Assembly (NCBI GenBank): GCA_963696665.1
Contig: CAVOLE010000005.1
Coordinates: forward strand, 248,001-312,000
Reading direction: 5' to 3'
From: Roseiarcus sp963696665
Lineage (GTDB): Bacteria; Pseudomonadota; Alphaproteobacteria; Rhizobiales; Beijerinckiaceae
Length of the DNA: 64,000 nucleotides
The notes under the pieces were generated by a model. It was given only the letters and a program-made list of their open reading frames with translations. It was not told the origin of the DNA and searched no databases. This document shows positions 43,499 to 52,956 of the stretch, in pieces. Each line of letters starts with the position of its first letter. The stretch's first letter is position 1. The translations under genes and the position numbers were made by a program.

Positions 43499-46198
43499 TC
43501 AGGTCCCTGCATGGACCGAAGGGCGACCTCGTCCCTGGTCCGAAGCGATGACGCCGTAAAAGGCCGGAATCGCCAGAAGGTAGGCGAGACCCGCGACTTC
43601 GATTACCGCTGCAAGGCCGAAGTTGGTGGCAATGACCGGCGCCGCGGCGGCCCCGATCACTGAAAAGCAGCCGTTCACGCCCCACGCCCAGACGAACATG
43701 TGGTCTTTGCCGAGACGTCCGAGCGTCGTCATGGCGACCGGCATCGGGAAGCCCATCAAGAAGGCAGGCGGCGCGATCAACAGGAAGCAGATGATGAGGC
43801 GCGCCGGATAGGGAAAGGCGCCAATCGCGTCAAGCGCCTGACCGAGAAACAGCCCATACAGGATCAGCATGGCCCCGACGACGACGAACAGAACCGGCAT
43901 GACCGTCCGCATATGGGGCAAGGCGCGTTCGGAGGTCAGAGCGCCGAAACCCGAGAACACCAGCATGCCGGTGATTAGCACCGAGGCTGAAATTGTCGCG
44001 TTTCCAAGCGCCATGACGAAATGGGCGATGAGGCCGACCTCGACCATGATGTAGCCAGCGCCGAGACAAGCAAAGTAGAGCACGGTCAGCGCCTTGCCGG
44101 GGGAGCGCGAGAACACGGCGCGCCAACCCCAAATCAGCGGTATGACGAGCAGCACGGTCGCCGTCAGGCAAGCGACGCCGAGCGTCGCCCAAATCAGAAG
44201 GTATCCCCACTCGTCCTGCAGCAGCTCGAGTCTGTCGAGCACGCGGGGCAGGTCAGCGGTCTTGACGTAAGCGGCGAAGTAGGGCGCGTCATTCGTGAGC
44301 GCGCGCGTATTGAACACATAGCGATCGGCGATGTCTGGCCATTGCCCGGCGATCAACGCATGCCAAGCGAGCCGGCCCATGACGGTCGCCGGCAGAACCC
44401 CGTCATCGGCCTTGCCCGACGGCGGGGAGTCGTCCGCTTTGCCGGGACCAGCGTCGGCGTCCGCGGCCGTCCCAGCGGATTCCGCCGGCTGTGCGGCGGG
44501 CGGACCGCCAGCGGCGCCGGCGAAAATCTGTTCGACATAGCCGGCGAGCGTGCTGTCCGTTTGCGACGGATCATAGAAGAAGCCGGGCGAGTAGATTTCG
44601 TCAAACGACATGGCCCGGGTGTGAGCGCGCAGCTTGTCGACCTCCTCCGGCGTGAAGCCGCCGTTCTTATAGAGCACGGTCGCAGTCGAAAGGTACATCG
44701 AAGCGACGAAAAAGGAATTGGCCATGTGCGCGGGGTCGACCTCGCGGGCCGCCGCGGCCATCGTCGCATAGAGCTTCAAGACCGATTTGGGCGGCTCCTC
44801 CTTGTTCCACAGCGTGACCGAGAGCACGCCGCCGGGGGCCAGCGCGCGCATGTAGGTCTCCATCGCCTCCTTGGTGTAGGAGAACTTCTCTGTGATCGCG
44901 AAGCCGCCGGGATTCGACAGGCCGACCGAATCCGCAAGGCTTAAATCGATGACGTCGAAGCGGTCCTTGGTGTGGGCAAGGAAGTGGCGGCCCTCATAGT
45001 CGATGACGCGAACCTTGGAGAGGATGTCGCCGGTGAACTTGCGTATCACGTCGGAGTGAAACGCCTCGAGCACGGCGCGATTGCCTTCGGCGACCGTCAC
45101 CTCCTTGGCGCCGGAGTGCAGCGCGACCTCGGTCGAGATGCCGCCGCCAAACTGGACGATGAATGTTTTCGGCGCGGACTTGATGATGTAAGGATACACC
45201 ATCGGCAAATAGTGAAAGTACGCCGTTTCCTTGTCGGTCAAATCGCGCATGATGCCGATCGGACCGTCGCCGTCGATATAGAGGCCGAGATACGCGTTGG
45301 CCGGCATGGTCGGCAGGTTGAAGCCGGCGTTGTCGGACAGGCCCGGCGCAAAATGCAGGTAGGAGCTCGAATAAGCTTCGAGGAAGCCGAACGGCGAGGC
45401 GCTCTCGTAAACCCTTTTCGCGTCCGGAAATTTGCGGGCGTAGGCCACGCCTTTGTAGTCGTTGGTCGCGAGCGTCTTCAGGCCAAAGGCCTGCGGCAGG
45501 ACGAAATGGCCGGCAAAGGCGGCAACGCCGGCGACCAAAAACGGAATGAGGGTCACGCGCCCTCCCGGTCCGAACGACCAGGCCAAGCAGGCGGCAAACC
45601 AAAGCGCCAATGGCGCGGCGATCAAATTCGCGGGCGGAAACACGTACATCGCCAAGAGGAATACGAGGCCGCAAAGACCGGCCCCGGCCAGGTCCGCGAA
45701 ATAGACGCGGCCGAAAATGCGGTTGCTCCTGAGAAAGACGCATCCAAGGAAGAAGGCGCCGGCCAGGAACGGCGTCAGCTCCGCCAGGAAAATCGCCAAA
45801 AGCTTCCACTTCTGCGCCGGGTCGGAGACGAGGAAGATCGCGTTGAAACCGAGATGCTGCACATAAAGGTTGGCGCCGACCGCAAGCGGCCCGAACAGCG
45901 CGAGAGAAACGGTGGCGGTCCAGCGCCAATTGCGGGCGAACCAGTCCTTGGCGACGGTCATCACCGCGCTCGCCAGACCGAAGCCCAGCATCGCCAAGCT
46001 CACCACCAGCGAGCCGAAATGCGCCCAGCTGCCGACGGCGAAGACCCGCATGATATCGATCTGCAGCGCAATCACCGAGCCGGCGGCGAGGCCTACGGCG
46101 ATATAAAGTCCAAGTCGCGGGCCCGGAGCGACCTCTGCGCCCGGCTCAGCCTGGGCTTCGAGGCCATCAGCGATTGGAACTTTGCTGGCTTCGTTCAT
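43499..46198 (-). CDS. Membrane protein with spermidine-synthase-like (SAM methyltransferase fold) domain
   Basis: An 899-aa fusion: about six N-terminal transmembrane helices (about 30-240), a cytosolic or periplasmic region with a spermidine-synthase/SAM-binding-like fold (IVQFGGGISTEVALHSGAKE, VTVAEGNRAVLEAF, DRFDVIDLSLADSVGL), and about seven further helices (690-890). An Ala/Asp/Gly-rich low-complexity linker (about 545-590) precedes the second membrane part. Members of this fused family are widespread but uncharacterised, and polyamine synthesis is doubtful since several substrate residues of true SpeE are not apparent. Start MNEASK chosen over an ATG five codons upstream. Confidence 0.82.
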   Translation of the reverse strand: MNEASKVPIADGLEAQAEPGAEVAPGPRLGLYIAVGLAAGSVIALQIDIMRVFAVGSWAHFGSLVVSLAMLGFGLASAVMTVAKDWFARNWRWTATVSLALFGPLAVGANLYVQHLGFNAIFLVSDPAQKWKLLAIFLAELTPFLAGAFFLGCVFLRSNRIFGRVYFADLAGAGLCGLVFLLAMYVFPPANLIAAPLALWFAACLAWSFGPGGRVTLIPFLVAGVAAFAGHFVLPQAFGLKTLATNDYKGVAYARKFPDAKRVYESASPFGFLEAYSSSYLHFAPGLSDNAGFNLPTMPANAYLGLYIDGDGPIGIMRDLTDKETAYFHYLPMVYPYIIKSAPKTFIVQFGGGISTEVALHSGAKEVTVAEGNRAVLEAFHSDVIRKFTGDILSKVRVIDYEGRHFLAHTKDRFDVIDLSLADSVGLSNPGGFAITEKFSYTKEAMETYMRALAPGGVLSVTLWNKEEPPKSVLKLYATMAAAAREVDPAHMANSFFVASMYLSTATVLYKNGGFTPEEVDKLRAHTRAMSFDEIYSPGFFYDPSQTDSTLAGYVEQIFAGAAGGPPAAQPAESAGTAADADAGPGKADDSPPSGKADDGVLPATVMGRLAWHALIAGQWPDIADRYVFNTRALTNDAPYFAAYVKTADLPRVLDRLELLQDEWGYLLIWATLGVACLTATVLLVIPLIWGWRAVFSRSPGKALTVLYFACLGAGYIMVEVGLIAHFVMALGNATISASVLITGMLVFSGFGALTSERALPHMRTVMPVLFVVVGAMLILYGLFLGQALDAIGAFPYPARLIICFLLIAPPAFLMGFPMPVAMTTLGRLGKDHMFVWAWGVNGCFSVIGAAAAPVIATNFGLAAVIEVAGLAYLLAIPAFYGVIASDQGRGRPSVHAGT

Positions 46199-46292
46199 TG
46201 CGTCTCGGAGCAAGCCGGTCAGGAGAGACAGGCCATGCTCTTAGCTTGAGGGCGCCCCCGCGGCCGAAGCGATTGTTACGCGAAGAAGGGCG

Positions 46293-47162
46293 CTAGTTGT
46301 TGTGCGTGCCGACGATCTGGTCGCCTTCAAGCTTCGTGAACGGAACGAATGGGACGATCCGGCCGCCGTAAATGTCGGATCGAGCGACCGTCAGCTGGCC
46401 ATCAGGCTGTTGCGTCTTAACCACCCTCAACACGCGCTGCGCTCCCGGCGGTCCGACCGGAATGACCATGATCCCGCCCGACTTCAATTGCTGCAAGAGA
46501 GGCGGAGGGACATGGTCGATGCCGCAGGTGACGATGATCTTGTCAAACGGCGCCGCCTCTTCCCACCCATAGTAGCCGTCGGCGGCCTTGGTCTTGATCG
46601 CCTCGAACTCCTTGTAGCCGTCCTTGATGAGCTGGTCGTAGATCGACCGCGTGCGGTCGGCGAGCGGTTTGATGATCTCGATGGTGTGGACCTGGTCGGT
46701 CAGATGCGAGAGGTAGGCCGACTGGTAGCCGGAGCCGGTGCCGATCTCCAGCACCTTCTCCCCCTCCTTGGGATCAATGTTCGAAGTCATCCGGCCGACG
46801 ATATGCGGGCCAGAAATCGTAACGCCGTAGCCGATGTCGAGGAAGGCGTGGTCGTAGGCGCGGGCGAGATTCTGCTTCAACACGAATTTTTCGCGGGGCG
46901 TCAAAAGGAAGGCGTGTTTGTTGCGATCGTTGACCAGGTCCTCATTGCGAACCATCGCGCGGAACCGGTCGAATCGCTCGCCCAGGAATTTCGGATCCTC
47001 GCCGCGTTGCGCCACGCCCCAGGCGATGAACTTCTCACGATTGTCCATCGGCGGCGCCATATCGAACGTGAAGGCCGTCGGCACGTCGGCCATCGCCAGG
47101 CGCGGGGCGAGCGAGCCTGCGATCAGACCGGCGGCGCCGGCGATAAACTGACGTCTGCGCAC
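46293..47162 (-). CDS. Tat-exported protein-L-isoaspartate O-methyltransferase-like protein
   Basis: A 289-aa protein with the PCMT fold: FLDIGYGVTISGPHIVGRMT, the SAM loop VLEIGTGSGYQSAYLSHL and GIDHVPPPLLQQLKSGGIMV. Unusually, the N-terminus is a twin-arginine signal (VRRRQFIAGAAGLIAGSLAP) and a periplasmic location is expected. The GTG start is preceded by GAGGAGG. A SAM-dependent enzyme outside the cytoplasm would have no obvious methyl donor, so the function may differ. It lies 94 bp upstream of the fused spermidine-synthase-like gene on the same strand. Confidence 0.85.
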   Translation of the reverse strand: MRRRQFIAGAAGLIAGSLAPRLAMADVPTAFTFDMAPPMDNREKFIAWGVAQRGEDPKFLGERFDRFRAMVRNEDLVNDRNKHAFLLTPREKFVLKQNLARAYDHAFLDIGYGVTISGPHIVGRMTSNIDPKEGEKVLEIGTGSGYQSAYLSHLTDQVHTIEIIKPLADRTRSIYDQLIKDGYKEFEAIKTKAADGYYGWEEAAPFDKIIVTCGIDHVPPPLLQQLKSGGIMVIPVGPPGAQRVLRVVKTQQPDGQLTVARSDIYGGRIVPFVPFTKLEGDQIVGTHNN

Positions 47163-47305
47163 CAATAGCCTCCTCAAACGGCTTTCGCCGGTTCGACTCA
47201 CGGTGGCCTCATATCCTAAATAGAAAGGAAACGCGACACCCGGGCGGGCGAAATTCGGCGCGGATGACGCGTTCTTAATGCGCCCTTAATGGTCGTCCTC
47301 GTCGC

Positions 47306-47836
47306 TCACAGTGCGAGCGGAGCGCGCGCCCATTCTTTGAGGGTCCGCGTGCGATGGACCGGCGCGTACCCAAGCGCCGATCCGGACCGACGTTCGCTGC
47401 GCGCGATATCGCTGAAGGGGGACCCGACGATGCGGATTTCCGCCCCCTGCTTTTGCACCATGGCGAACAGCATCGCCGCGTTGGCGGGCGAGATGCGGAC
47501 GCAGCCATGCGACGCCGGACGGCCGAGATGGCCAACCGCGGTCGTGCCGTGGATTGCGTATTGGCCATAGAAGAAGATGGAGTGCGGCATCGGGGCGTTG
47601 CCGTACTTGGCGGAGTGGACCATGACATACATCGCTCTCGGTCGGAAGACGCCGTTCGGCGTCGCATGACCCGCCTTGCCCGACGATATCGGCCAGACAT
47701 AGGTTTCGCCCGAGTTCGAATGGACGGTCATTCTCTGCGACGCGAGGTCGATGTTGATCTCGACATGGGCGTAGGCGCAAGTCGGCGCGGCGATCAGAAT
47801 CGAAAGCGCAAGAAAGCGCGCGAATAGGCTCCCCAT
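47306..47836 (-). CDS. L,D-transpeptidase (YkuD family)
   Basis: A 176-aa periplasmic enzyme that makes 3-3 peptidoglycan cross-links or attaches lipoproteins to the wall. Signal peptide SLFARFLALSILIAAPTCAY, then a YkuD domain with INIDLASQRMTVHSNSGETY, the catalytic HGTTAVGHLGRPASHGCVRI region (His and Cys) and a basic C-terminal tail. No LysM or other binding domain is attached, so it is a minimal enzyme. Confidence 0.93.
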   Translation of the reverse strand: MGSLFARFLALSILIAAPTCAYAHVEINIDLASQRMTVHSNSGETYVWPISSGKAGHATPNGVFRPRAMYVMVHSAKYGNAPMPHSIFFYGQYAIHGTTAVGHLGRPASHGCVRISPANAAMLFAMVQKQGAEIRIVGSPFSDIARSERRSGSALGYAPVHRTRTLKEWARAPLAL

Positions 47837-47972
47837 TTGCCCCGTCCCCTCGTCAATGACCGCCTTGCTTACCCAGCCCTAGCCACCGGCGCAGAGCCCG
47901 CGGCCCTTAAGATCAATACACGCACCCGCGCCTTTGAATGTGTCCCTTAGCCCGCAGAGGGTCCAGTTCAAA

Positions 47973-48764
47973 TCAAGGCGTGGAACCAGCGATCGCGCAA
48001 TCGTGATCCTCAAGGTCTTCGGCATAGCCCCCTCCCTCCAAAGAAAACTGGTCGGCCAGCAGCACGAAGCCGGGCTTCCCATCGAAAGTCGCGCCCACTG
48101 CTGCAAGGCTATAGGCGCCCATATGGGTGCGAGCGCCCTCGACGCCGTCCGCGAGAAGCTTGAGGGGGGCGACGTCGACCAGATCCTTGGAATCGACCCG
48201 GCGAGCGAAGTAGACCCGGCCTTGGAGCGGAACGGTCATCGCACGCCATTGGCCGTCGAGGGCGGAGGCGTATTCCGCTAAAGCCTTCATAACAGACACG
48301 GCCATGCAATCGACATGGACATGCAATTGGTCCTGGCTGCGCGCCCATTTCGAGTTGATCGCCAGCCCAACGGCTTCTCGCGGCAGCGCACGGCCTAGGC
48401 GCGCCTCGACCGATGTCTTAGCGCCCCAAGCCACGGCAAATACAGGAGGCGCGTCAGGCGCGAGCATCTGCGGATCTTCGATGCCCGTGATGCGCCGAGT
48501 TGGAATGGCAAGCATCTGAGCGACGCCGGCCAGGTCCTTCAGGATCGCCACGCCCTGGTCGACGCCGCCATCGAGATCGACGCGCTCGCACGGCTTCGGC
48601 CCCAACCCCGCCTGGAAATGGGGCACGCACGCGTCATGAACGATGCGCCATAAGGCCATCGGATCGGCGTGGGCCGGAGCATTGAATGCTGGCAGCCAAA
48701 CCCAGAAAATGAGGGCGAGCGTCACGCCGGCCATCTGCCGTGCGCTTCGGAAAGGCAGTGTCAC
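47973..48764 (-). CDS. cdh: CDP-diacylglycerol diphosphatase
   Basis: A 263-aa membrane-anchored enzyme cleaving CDP-diacylglycerol to CMP and phosphatidate. An N-terminal hydrophobic helix (MAGVTLALIFWVWLPAFNA) acts as anchor. The HIT-related motif is SQDQLHVHVDC, with further family blocks LWRIVHDACVPHFQAG, TRRITGIEDPQML and EDHDCAI near the end. Several starts are possible; I use the GTG at 48764 preceded by GAGG, but the ATG at 48734 would also retain the helix. Possibly the first gene of a small envelope cluster with the L,D-transpeptidase. Confidence 0.85.
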   Translation of the reverse strand: MTLPFRSARQMAGVTLALIFWVWLPAFNAPAHADPMALWRIVHDACVPHFQAGLGPKPCERVDLDGGVDQGVAILKDLAGVAQMLAIPTRRITGIEDPQMLAPDAPPVFAVAWGAKTSVEARLGRALPREAVGLAINSKWARSQDQLHVHVDCMAVSVMKALAEYASALDGQWRAMTVPLQGRVYFARRVDSKDLVDVAPLKLLADGVEGARTHMGAYSLAAVGATFDGKPGFVLLADQFSLEGGGYAEDLEDHDCAIAGSTP

Positions 48765-49101
48765 GGGCCTCGTCACGCGGCGCAGGCACGGGCCGGCTTC
48801 AACTACAAGCCTGAAACCAATTTCCAAACGAGCGCCCCCACCGATACGAAGTTCGCCGGATCGCTTCTCCTCGCCGGCGACCGCAAACCACCTTCCTTAG
48901 CGAGTCCGTTTTGAGTGATTTCAACGGCTTGCAGCGCAATTAGCGAGTCACCTTCCGCTCCAGACGGCACGGAGGATGTTGCCGCAGAAAGTCATACTTC
49001 TGCAAAACAATATATAACACCCTCTATTGGCTTGGCAAGAAATTGTCGATTCTTCGCGTCGACCTCCCAGTCAGTGAGAGCGCTTCGCCCGAGCGCCGCT
49101 C
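48765..49101. other. Intergenic region, about 340 bp
   Basis: No gene supported. Low-GC patch CAAAACAATATATAACAC (48999-49016), whose complement reads TTATATATTG, could be a promoter for the cdh gene. Near the lpd stop, GAGAGCGCTTCGCCC-GAGCGC suggests weak secondary structure but no T-run follows. Confidence 0.45.
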
Positions 49102-50500
49102 TTAAATGTGGATCGCCCGCTTAGCCACCGCCAGCGCCGCCTCCTTGACGGCTTCCGACATCGTCGGATGCGCGTGGCAGGTGCGCGCTAGGTCTTCCGA
49201 CGAGCCGCCGAACTCCATCAGGACCGCGATCTCGTGGATCATCTCGCCCGCGCCGAACCCGACGATGTGGCCGCCGAGCACCCGATCGCTGGCGGCGTCG
49301 GCGAGAATCTTCACGAAGCCGTCCGTATGGCGCATCGCCCGCGCCCGCCCGTTGGCGGTGAACGGGAATTTGCCGACCGCGTAGGCGACGCCCTCCGCTT
49401 TGAGCTCTTCCTCGCTCTTGCCGATCGAGGCGACTTCGGGGCTCGTATAAACGACGTTGGGAATGACGTTGTAATTGACGTGGCCCGCCTGCCCCGCCAG
49501 CAGCTCGGCGACCGCGACTCCTTCCTCCTGCGCCTTATGCGCGAGCATCGGCCCGCGGATCACGTCGCCGATCGCATAGATCCCAGGAACATTGGTGGCG
49601 AAGCGCGCGTCGACAACGACCTGGCCGCGCTCCGTTTTGATCCCCAGCGCTTCCAATCCCAGGCCTTGAGTATAAGGACGCCGTCCGACCGCGACGAGCA
49701 CAACGTCGGCGTCGAGCGTCTTGGCTTCGCCGCCCGCCGACGGCTCGATCGTCGCCTTGAGTTCCACCTCCTGCCGTTACGACCTTGGCCAGCTTGTGGC
49801 CAAGCTGAAAGGCGAAGCCCTGCTTCTCCAACGTGCGCTGCATGAACTTGCCCGCCTCGCCGTCGATCCCCGTCAGCACATGATCGAGAAATTCCACCAC
49901 CGTCACCTCGGAACCCAGCCGCCGCCAGACGGAGCCGAGTTCGAGCCCAATGACGCCGGCGCCCACGACAATCAGCTTCTTCGGCGGAGTCGGCAAACTC
50001 AACGCGCCAGTCGATGAGACGATCGTTTCCTCATCGATCTCCACGCCCGGCAGCCGCGCGAAGTCGGATCCCGTAGCGATGACAATCGCCTTGGTTTCGT
50101 GCGTGGCCTCGGCGCCGTCAGCGCCCTTGACGGTCACGCGCCCGGGCGCGGCGATGCGTCCCTCGCCGCTCACCCAGTCGATCTTGTTCTTCTTGAACAG
50201 ATAGGCGACGCCGTTGACGTTGGCCGCGACGGTCACATCCTTGTGCTTCATCATCGCCGCAAGATCGAGCTTAGGTGGAGAGACGATGGCGCCGAGGGCC
50301 GCAAGACCATGTCCCGCCTCGTCGAACATTTCGGATGCGTACAGGAGCGCCTTGGACGGAATGCAGCCAATGTTGAGGCATGTCCCGCCGAGCGTCTTCA
50401 TCTTCTCGACCACGGCGACCTTCATGCCGAGTTGGGCCGCGCGGATCGCGCAAACATAACCGCCCGGGCCGGAGCCGATGACCACTAAGTCGTATGCCAT
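49102..50500 (-). CDS. lpd: Dihydrolipoyl dehydrogenase (E3), one-base frameshift
   Basis: The FAD enzyme that reoxidises the lipoyl group of the 2-oxoglutarate dehydrogenase complex. N-terminal FAD site VVIGSGPGGYVCAIRAAQLG, redox disulfide GGTCLNIGCIPSKALLYAS, NAD domain KKLIVVGAGVIGLELGSVW, and C-terminal AEGVAYAVGKFPFTANGRAR and HAHPTMSEAVKEAAL with the catalytic His. The first 255 or so residues are in one frame and the remaining 220 in another; an extra G at about 49768-49772 separates them (KVVTAG then VELKATIEPS). Removing it restores a 465-aa protein. Loss of lpd is unlikely in this context, so a sequence error is the simpler reading. Confidence 0.92.
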
Positions 50501-50544
50501 TGCCGATCTTTCTTACGCGCCGATAGAATTCCGGTCCGCGCCAA

Positions 50545-50937
50545 CTACCAACCAACCAATCGCCCCAGCATCATCATCAGGCCGACAATGGAAAGCGCCC
50601 AAATCGCGGTGCGGGCGTAGATGACGTCGAACAGATAAATCGGGATATAGACGATGCGCGCCAGAATCCAGATCGTCGCGCCAAGCGCGCTGGAACCGCC
50701 CATCCGATGAGTGACAATGAGCGCAAGCGCCACGGCGACGAACGGCGTGAGGTTCTCGACATAATTCGCCAACGCTCGCGTGGCTCGGCCGAACAGCAAG
50801 CCGCGCGCCGCGGCCGGCTTGTCGCGCGAAGTCAACAAAAAACCGAACGGCAGCTCGATGTTGCCGACGGTCACCTGGACAAGGACATGGACCAGCCACA
50901 ACGCCACGCTCAATTCGAGACACGTCAGCTCGCTCAT
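50545..50937 (-). CDS. MAPEG family membrane protein
   Basis: A 130-aa inner-membrane protein with four helices typical of the MAPEG family: LSVALWLVHVLVQVTVGNIE, the conserved loop RDKPAAARGLLFGRATRALA-N and ENLTPFVAVALALI, and ARIVYIPIYLFDVIYARTA. Members bind glutathione or act on lipid peroxides; bacterial forms are mostly unassigned. Same strand as lpd and the suc genes, 44 bp upstream of lpd. Confidence 0.9.
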   Translation of the reverse strand: MSELTCLELSVALWLVHVLVQVTVGNIELPFGFLLTSRDKPAAARGLLFGRATRALANYVENLTPFVAVALALIVTHRMGGSSALGATIWILARIVYIPIYLFDVIYARTAIWALSIVGLMMMLGRLVGW

Positions 50938-51042
50938 GGCGTCCTCCCGAATGGCCCTCCATGGGGCCTTCCTCAGAGGTCTAGCACGAGCCGCGCCGAG
51001 TCTTCGAGCGCCTCCCCCCCGTTCGCCTCAGCCGACCATCCC

Positions 51043-51181
51043 GGCCTCTCGGCAAGCTACGCAAGCCGAACCCGCGCTTCGACGCTTGGTTGTTCTCAAC
51101 AACGTTCACGGCCCGGACAAACTCGTGACCGCCGTCGCCGACGACCTAACGGATCACGATGTTCGTATCGATCGCGAGCAT
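51043..51181 (-). pseudogene. Remnant of a PIN-domain (VapC-type) toxin
   Basis: On the minus strand an ATG at 51181 reads MLAIDTNIVIR, the hallmark PIN N-terminus with its catalytic Asp, then hits a TAG stop where YLVGDD would be expected (the next frame-compatible residues are VVGDGG). After that the match fades, and the rest of the 354-bp gap (50938-51291) holds nothing I recognise, including no antitoxin. I interpret it as a decayed toxin gene left by a former toxin-antitoxin unit. Confidence 0.45.
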
Positions 51182-51291
51182 AACGACGTTTCGCCGCAGC
51201 GCGCAGACCCTCGAAGCGCCCGCATCAAGTAAGACGAAAGTAAGATAAGAGCGTTGTTCAGCCTGAGCAATGCCGGCGCGTCATAAATCAG

Positions 51292-52572
51292 TCATAAATC
51301 CAGCACGAGCCGCGCCGGGTCTTCGAGCGCCTCCTTGACGCGGACGAGGAAGGTGACCGCCTCCCGGCCGTCGACGATGCGGTGGTCGTAGCTCAACGCC
51401 AGATACATCATCGGCCGGATTTCGACCTTGCCGCCGACGGCGACCGGGCGGTCCTGGATCTTGTGCATGCCGAGGATGCCCGACTGCGGCGCGTTGAGAA
51501 TCGGCGTCGACATCAGCGAGCCGTAGATGCCGCCGTTGGTGATGGTGAAGGTTCCGCCCTGGAGCTCCTCGAGCGTGAGCTGCCCGTCGCGGGCGCGTTT
51601 GCCGAGCGCGGCGATCGTCTTCTCGACATCGGCGATGCTGAGCTTGTCCGCGTCGCGCACCACCGGCACGATGAGGCCCTTGTCGGTGCCGACGGCGATG
51701 CCGATGTGGTAGTAGTTCTTGTAGACAAGGTCTGCGCCGTCGATTTCGGCGTTGACCGCGGGGATCTCCTTCAGCGCCTGAACGCAAGCTTTCACGAAAA
51801 AGCCCATGAAGCCGAGCTTGGCGGAGTGCTTCTTCTCGAACGCGTCCTTATGGCGGGCGCGCAGCGCCATCACTTCGCTCATGTCGACCTCGTTGAAGGT
51901 CGTGAGCATGGCCGCGGTGTTTTGCGCATCCTTAAGGCGCCGAGCGATGGTCTGACGCAGCTTGGTCATGCGCACCCGCTCTTCGCGGGCGCTGTCGTCG
52001 GGCGTGGTGGTCCGCGCGGCGGGCACTGGCGCCGGGGCGGAGGCGGTCATAGGCGCCGCCGCGGGCGCTTGCAACGGTGCGAGCGCGACGACAGGCGCCG
52101 GCGCTTGAGCGGCCGAAACCGCCGCGAGCACATCGCTCTTCAGCACCTGGCCGCGCTTGCCGGTGCCGGCGACCGACGCGAGGTCAATCTTGTCCTCGGC
52201 GGCGATCTTGGCCGCGGCCGGCGCCGGCGGCATTGTCGTTGCGGCGGGCGCGGCTTTGGCGGCCGCAAGTGGCTGGGTCGCTGGCGCGGGCGCGGATTTG
52301 GGGGCGACAGCCGGCGCGGCCGCTGCGGCCGCCGCTCCGGGCGAGACCTGGCCGAGCAGCGCGCCGATCGCGACCGTCTGGCCGGTCTCGGCCGCGATCT
52401 CGCTCAAAACCCCCGCGCTCGGGGCATTAACCTCGAGCGTCACCTTGTCGGTTTCCAACTCGACTAGGGGCTCGTCGGCTTGCACCGGGTCGCCGGCATT
52501 CTTGAACCACTTGCCGACGGTCGCTTCGGTGATCGACTCGCCGAGCGTCGGAACACGAATCTCAATCGCCAT
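51292..52572 (-). CDS. sucB: Dihydrolipoyllysine-residue succinyltransferase (E2 of 2-oxoglutarate dehydrogenase)
   Basis: A 426-aa core subunit transferring succinyl groups to CoA. The lipoyl domain (1-80) has the modified Lys in LETDKVTLEVNAPS. An Ala/Pro-rich linker follows, then the E3-binding domain near 135-175 (IDLASVAGTGKRGQVLKSDV). The catalytic domain is 195-426 with SYDHRIVDGREAVTFL (His and Asp). One lipoyl domain only, as usual for SucB. Part of the suc cluster, 32 bp from the small YciI-family gene. Confidence 0.96.
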   Translation of the reverse strand: MAIEIRVPTLGESITEATVGKWFKNAGDPVQADEPLVELETDKVTLEVNAPSAGVLSEIAAETGQTVAIGALLGQVSPGAAAAAAAPAVAPKSAPAPATQPLAAAKAAPAATTMPPAPAAAKIAAEDKIDLASVAGTGKRGQVLKSDVLAAVSAAQAPAPVVALAPLQAPAAAPMTASAPAPVPAARTTTPDDSAREERVRMTKLRQTIARRLKDAQNTAAMLTTFNEVDMSEVMALRARHKDAFEKKHSAKLGFMGFFVKACVQALKEIPAVNAEIDGADLVYKNYYHIGIAVGTDKGLIVPVVRDADKLSIADVEKTIAALGKRARDGQLTLEELQGGTFTITNGGIYGSLMSTPILNAPQSGILGMHKIQDRPVAVGGKVEIRPMMYLALSYDHRIVDGREAVTFLVRVKEALEDPARLVLDL

Positions 52573-52604
52573 TTCGATCGCGCCCCGAGGCGCCCTTCTT
52601 GTCG

Positions 52605-52940
52605 TTAGGGAGAGACGGAAGTGATGGGCGCGAGCGGCTGGCTGGGGCGCACAGCGATGCCCAACATGCGGCAGTTCTCGTAAGCAAAGCCGCGTCCGGC
52701 CGCAACGACTGGATCGGCCCTTTGCATCGCCTCCAGCGCCGCCTCGGAGGCGGCTTCGACGATGGCGACGCCATAGCCGCCGGCTGGGTCAGCGACCGGC
52801 CCCATCGCGATCACCACGCCCGTCTCGACCTGGGGCGTCCAGTACTCGCGGTGGGCGCGCATAAGCTGGGCTTCGTCCGGCGTCATGTCAGAGATGAAGG
52901 TCGTTCGCGGCGGCCTCAGCTTGCAAAGGAAGTGGGGCAT
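52605..52940 (-). CDS. YciI-family protein
   Basis: A 111-aa protein with the dimeric alpha+beta barrel of the YciI family: PHFLCKLRPPRTTFISDMTP, MRAHREYWTPQVETG and GYGVAIVEAASEAALEAMQ. These are possible small enzymes or stress proteins without assigned activity. The conserved His-Asp pair of YciI is only partly visible. It sits between sucA and sucB, where no gene is normally found. The start ATG gives MPHFLC; an ATG further upstream would overlap sucA. Confidence 0.78.
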   Translation of the reverse strand: MPHFLCKLRPPRTTFISDMTPDEAQLMRAHREYWTPQVETGVVIAMGPVADPAGGYGVAIVEAASEAALEAMQRADPVVAAGRGFAYENCRMLGIAVRPSQPLAPITSVSP

Positions 52941-52956
52941 GTCGAACTGGCTTCGC

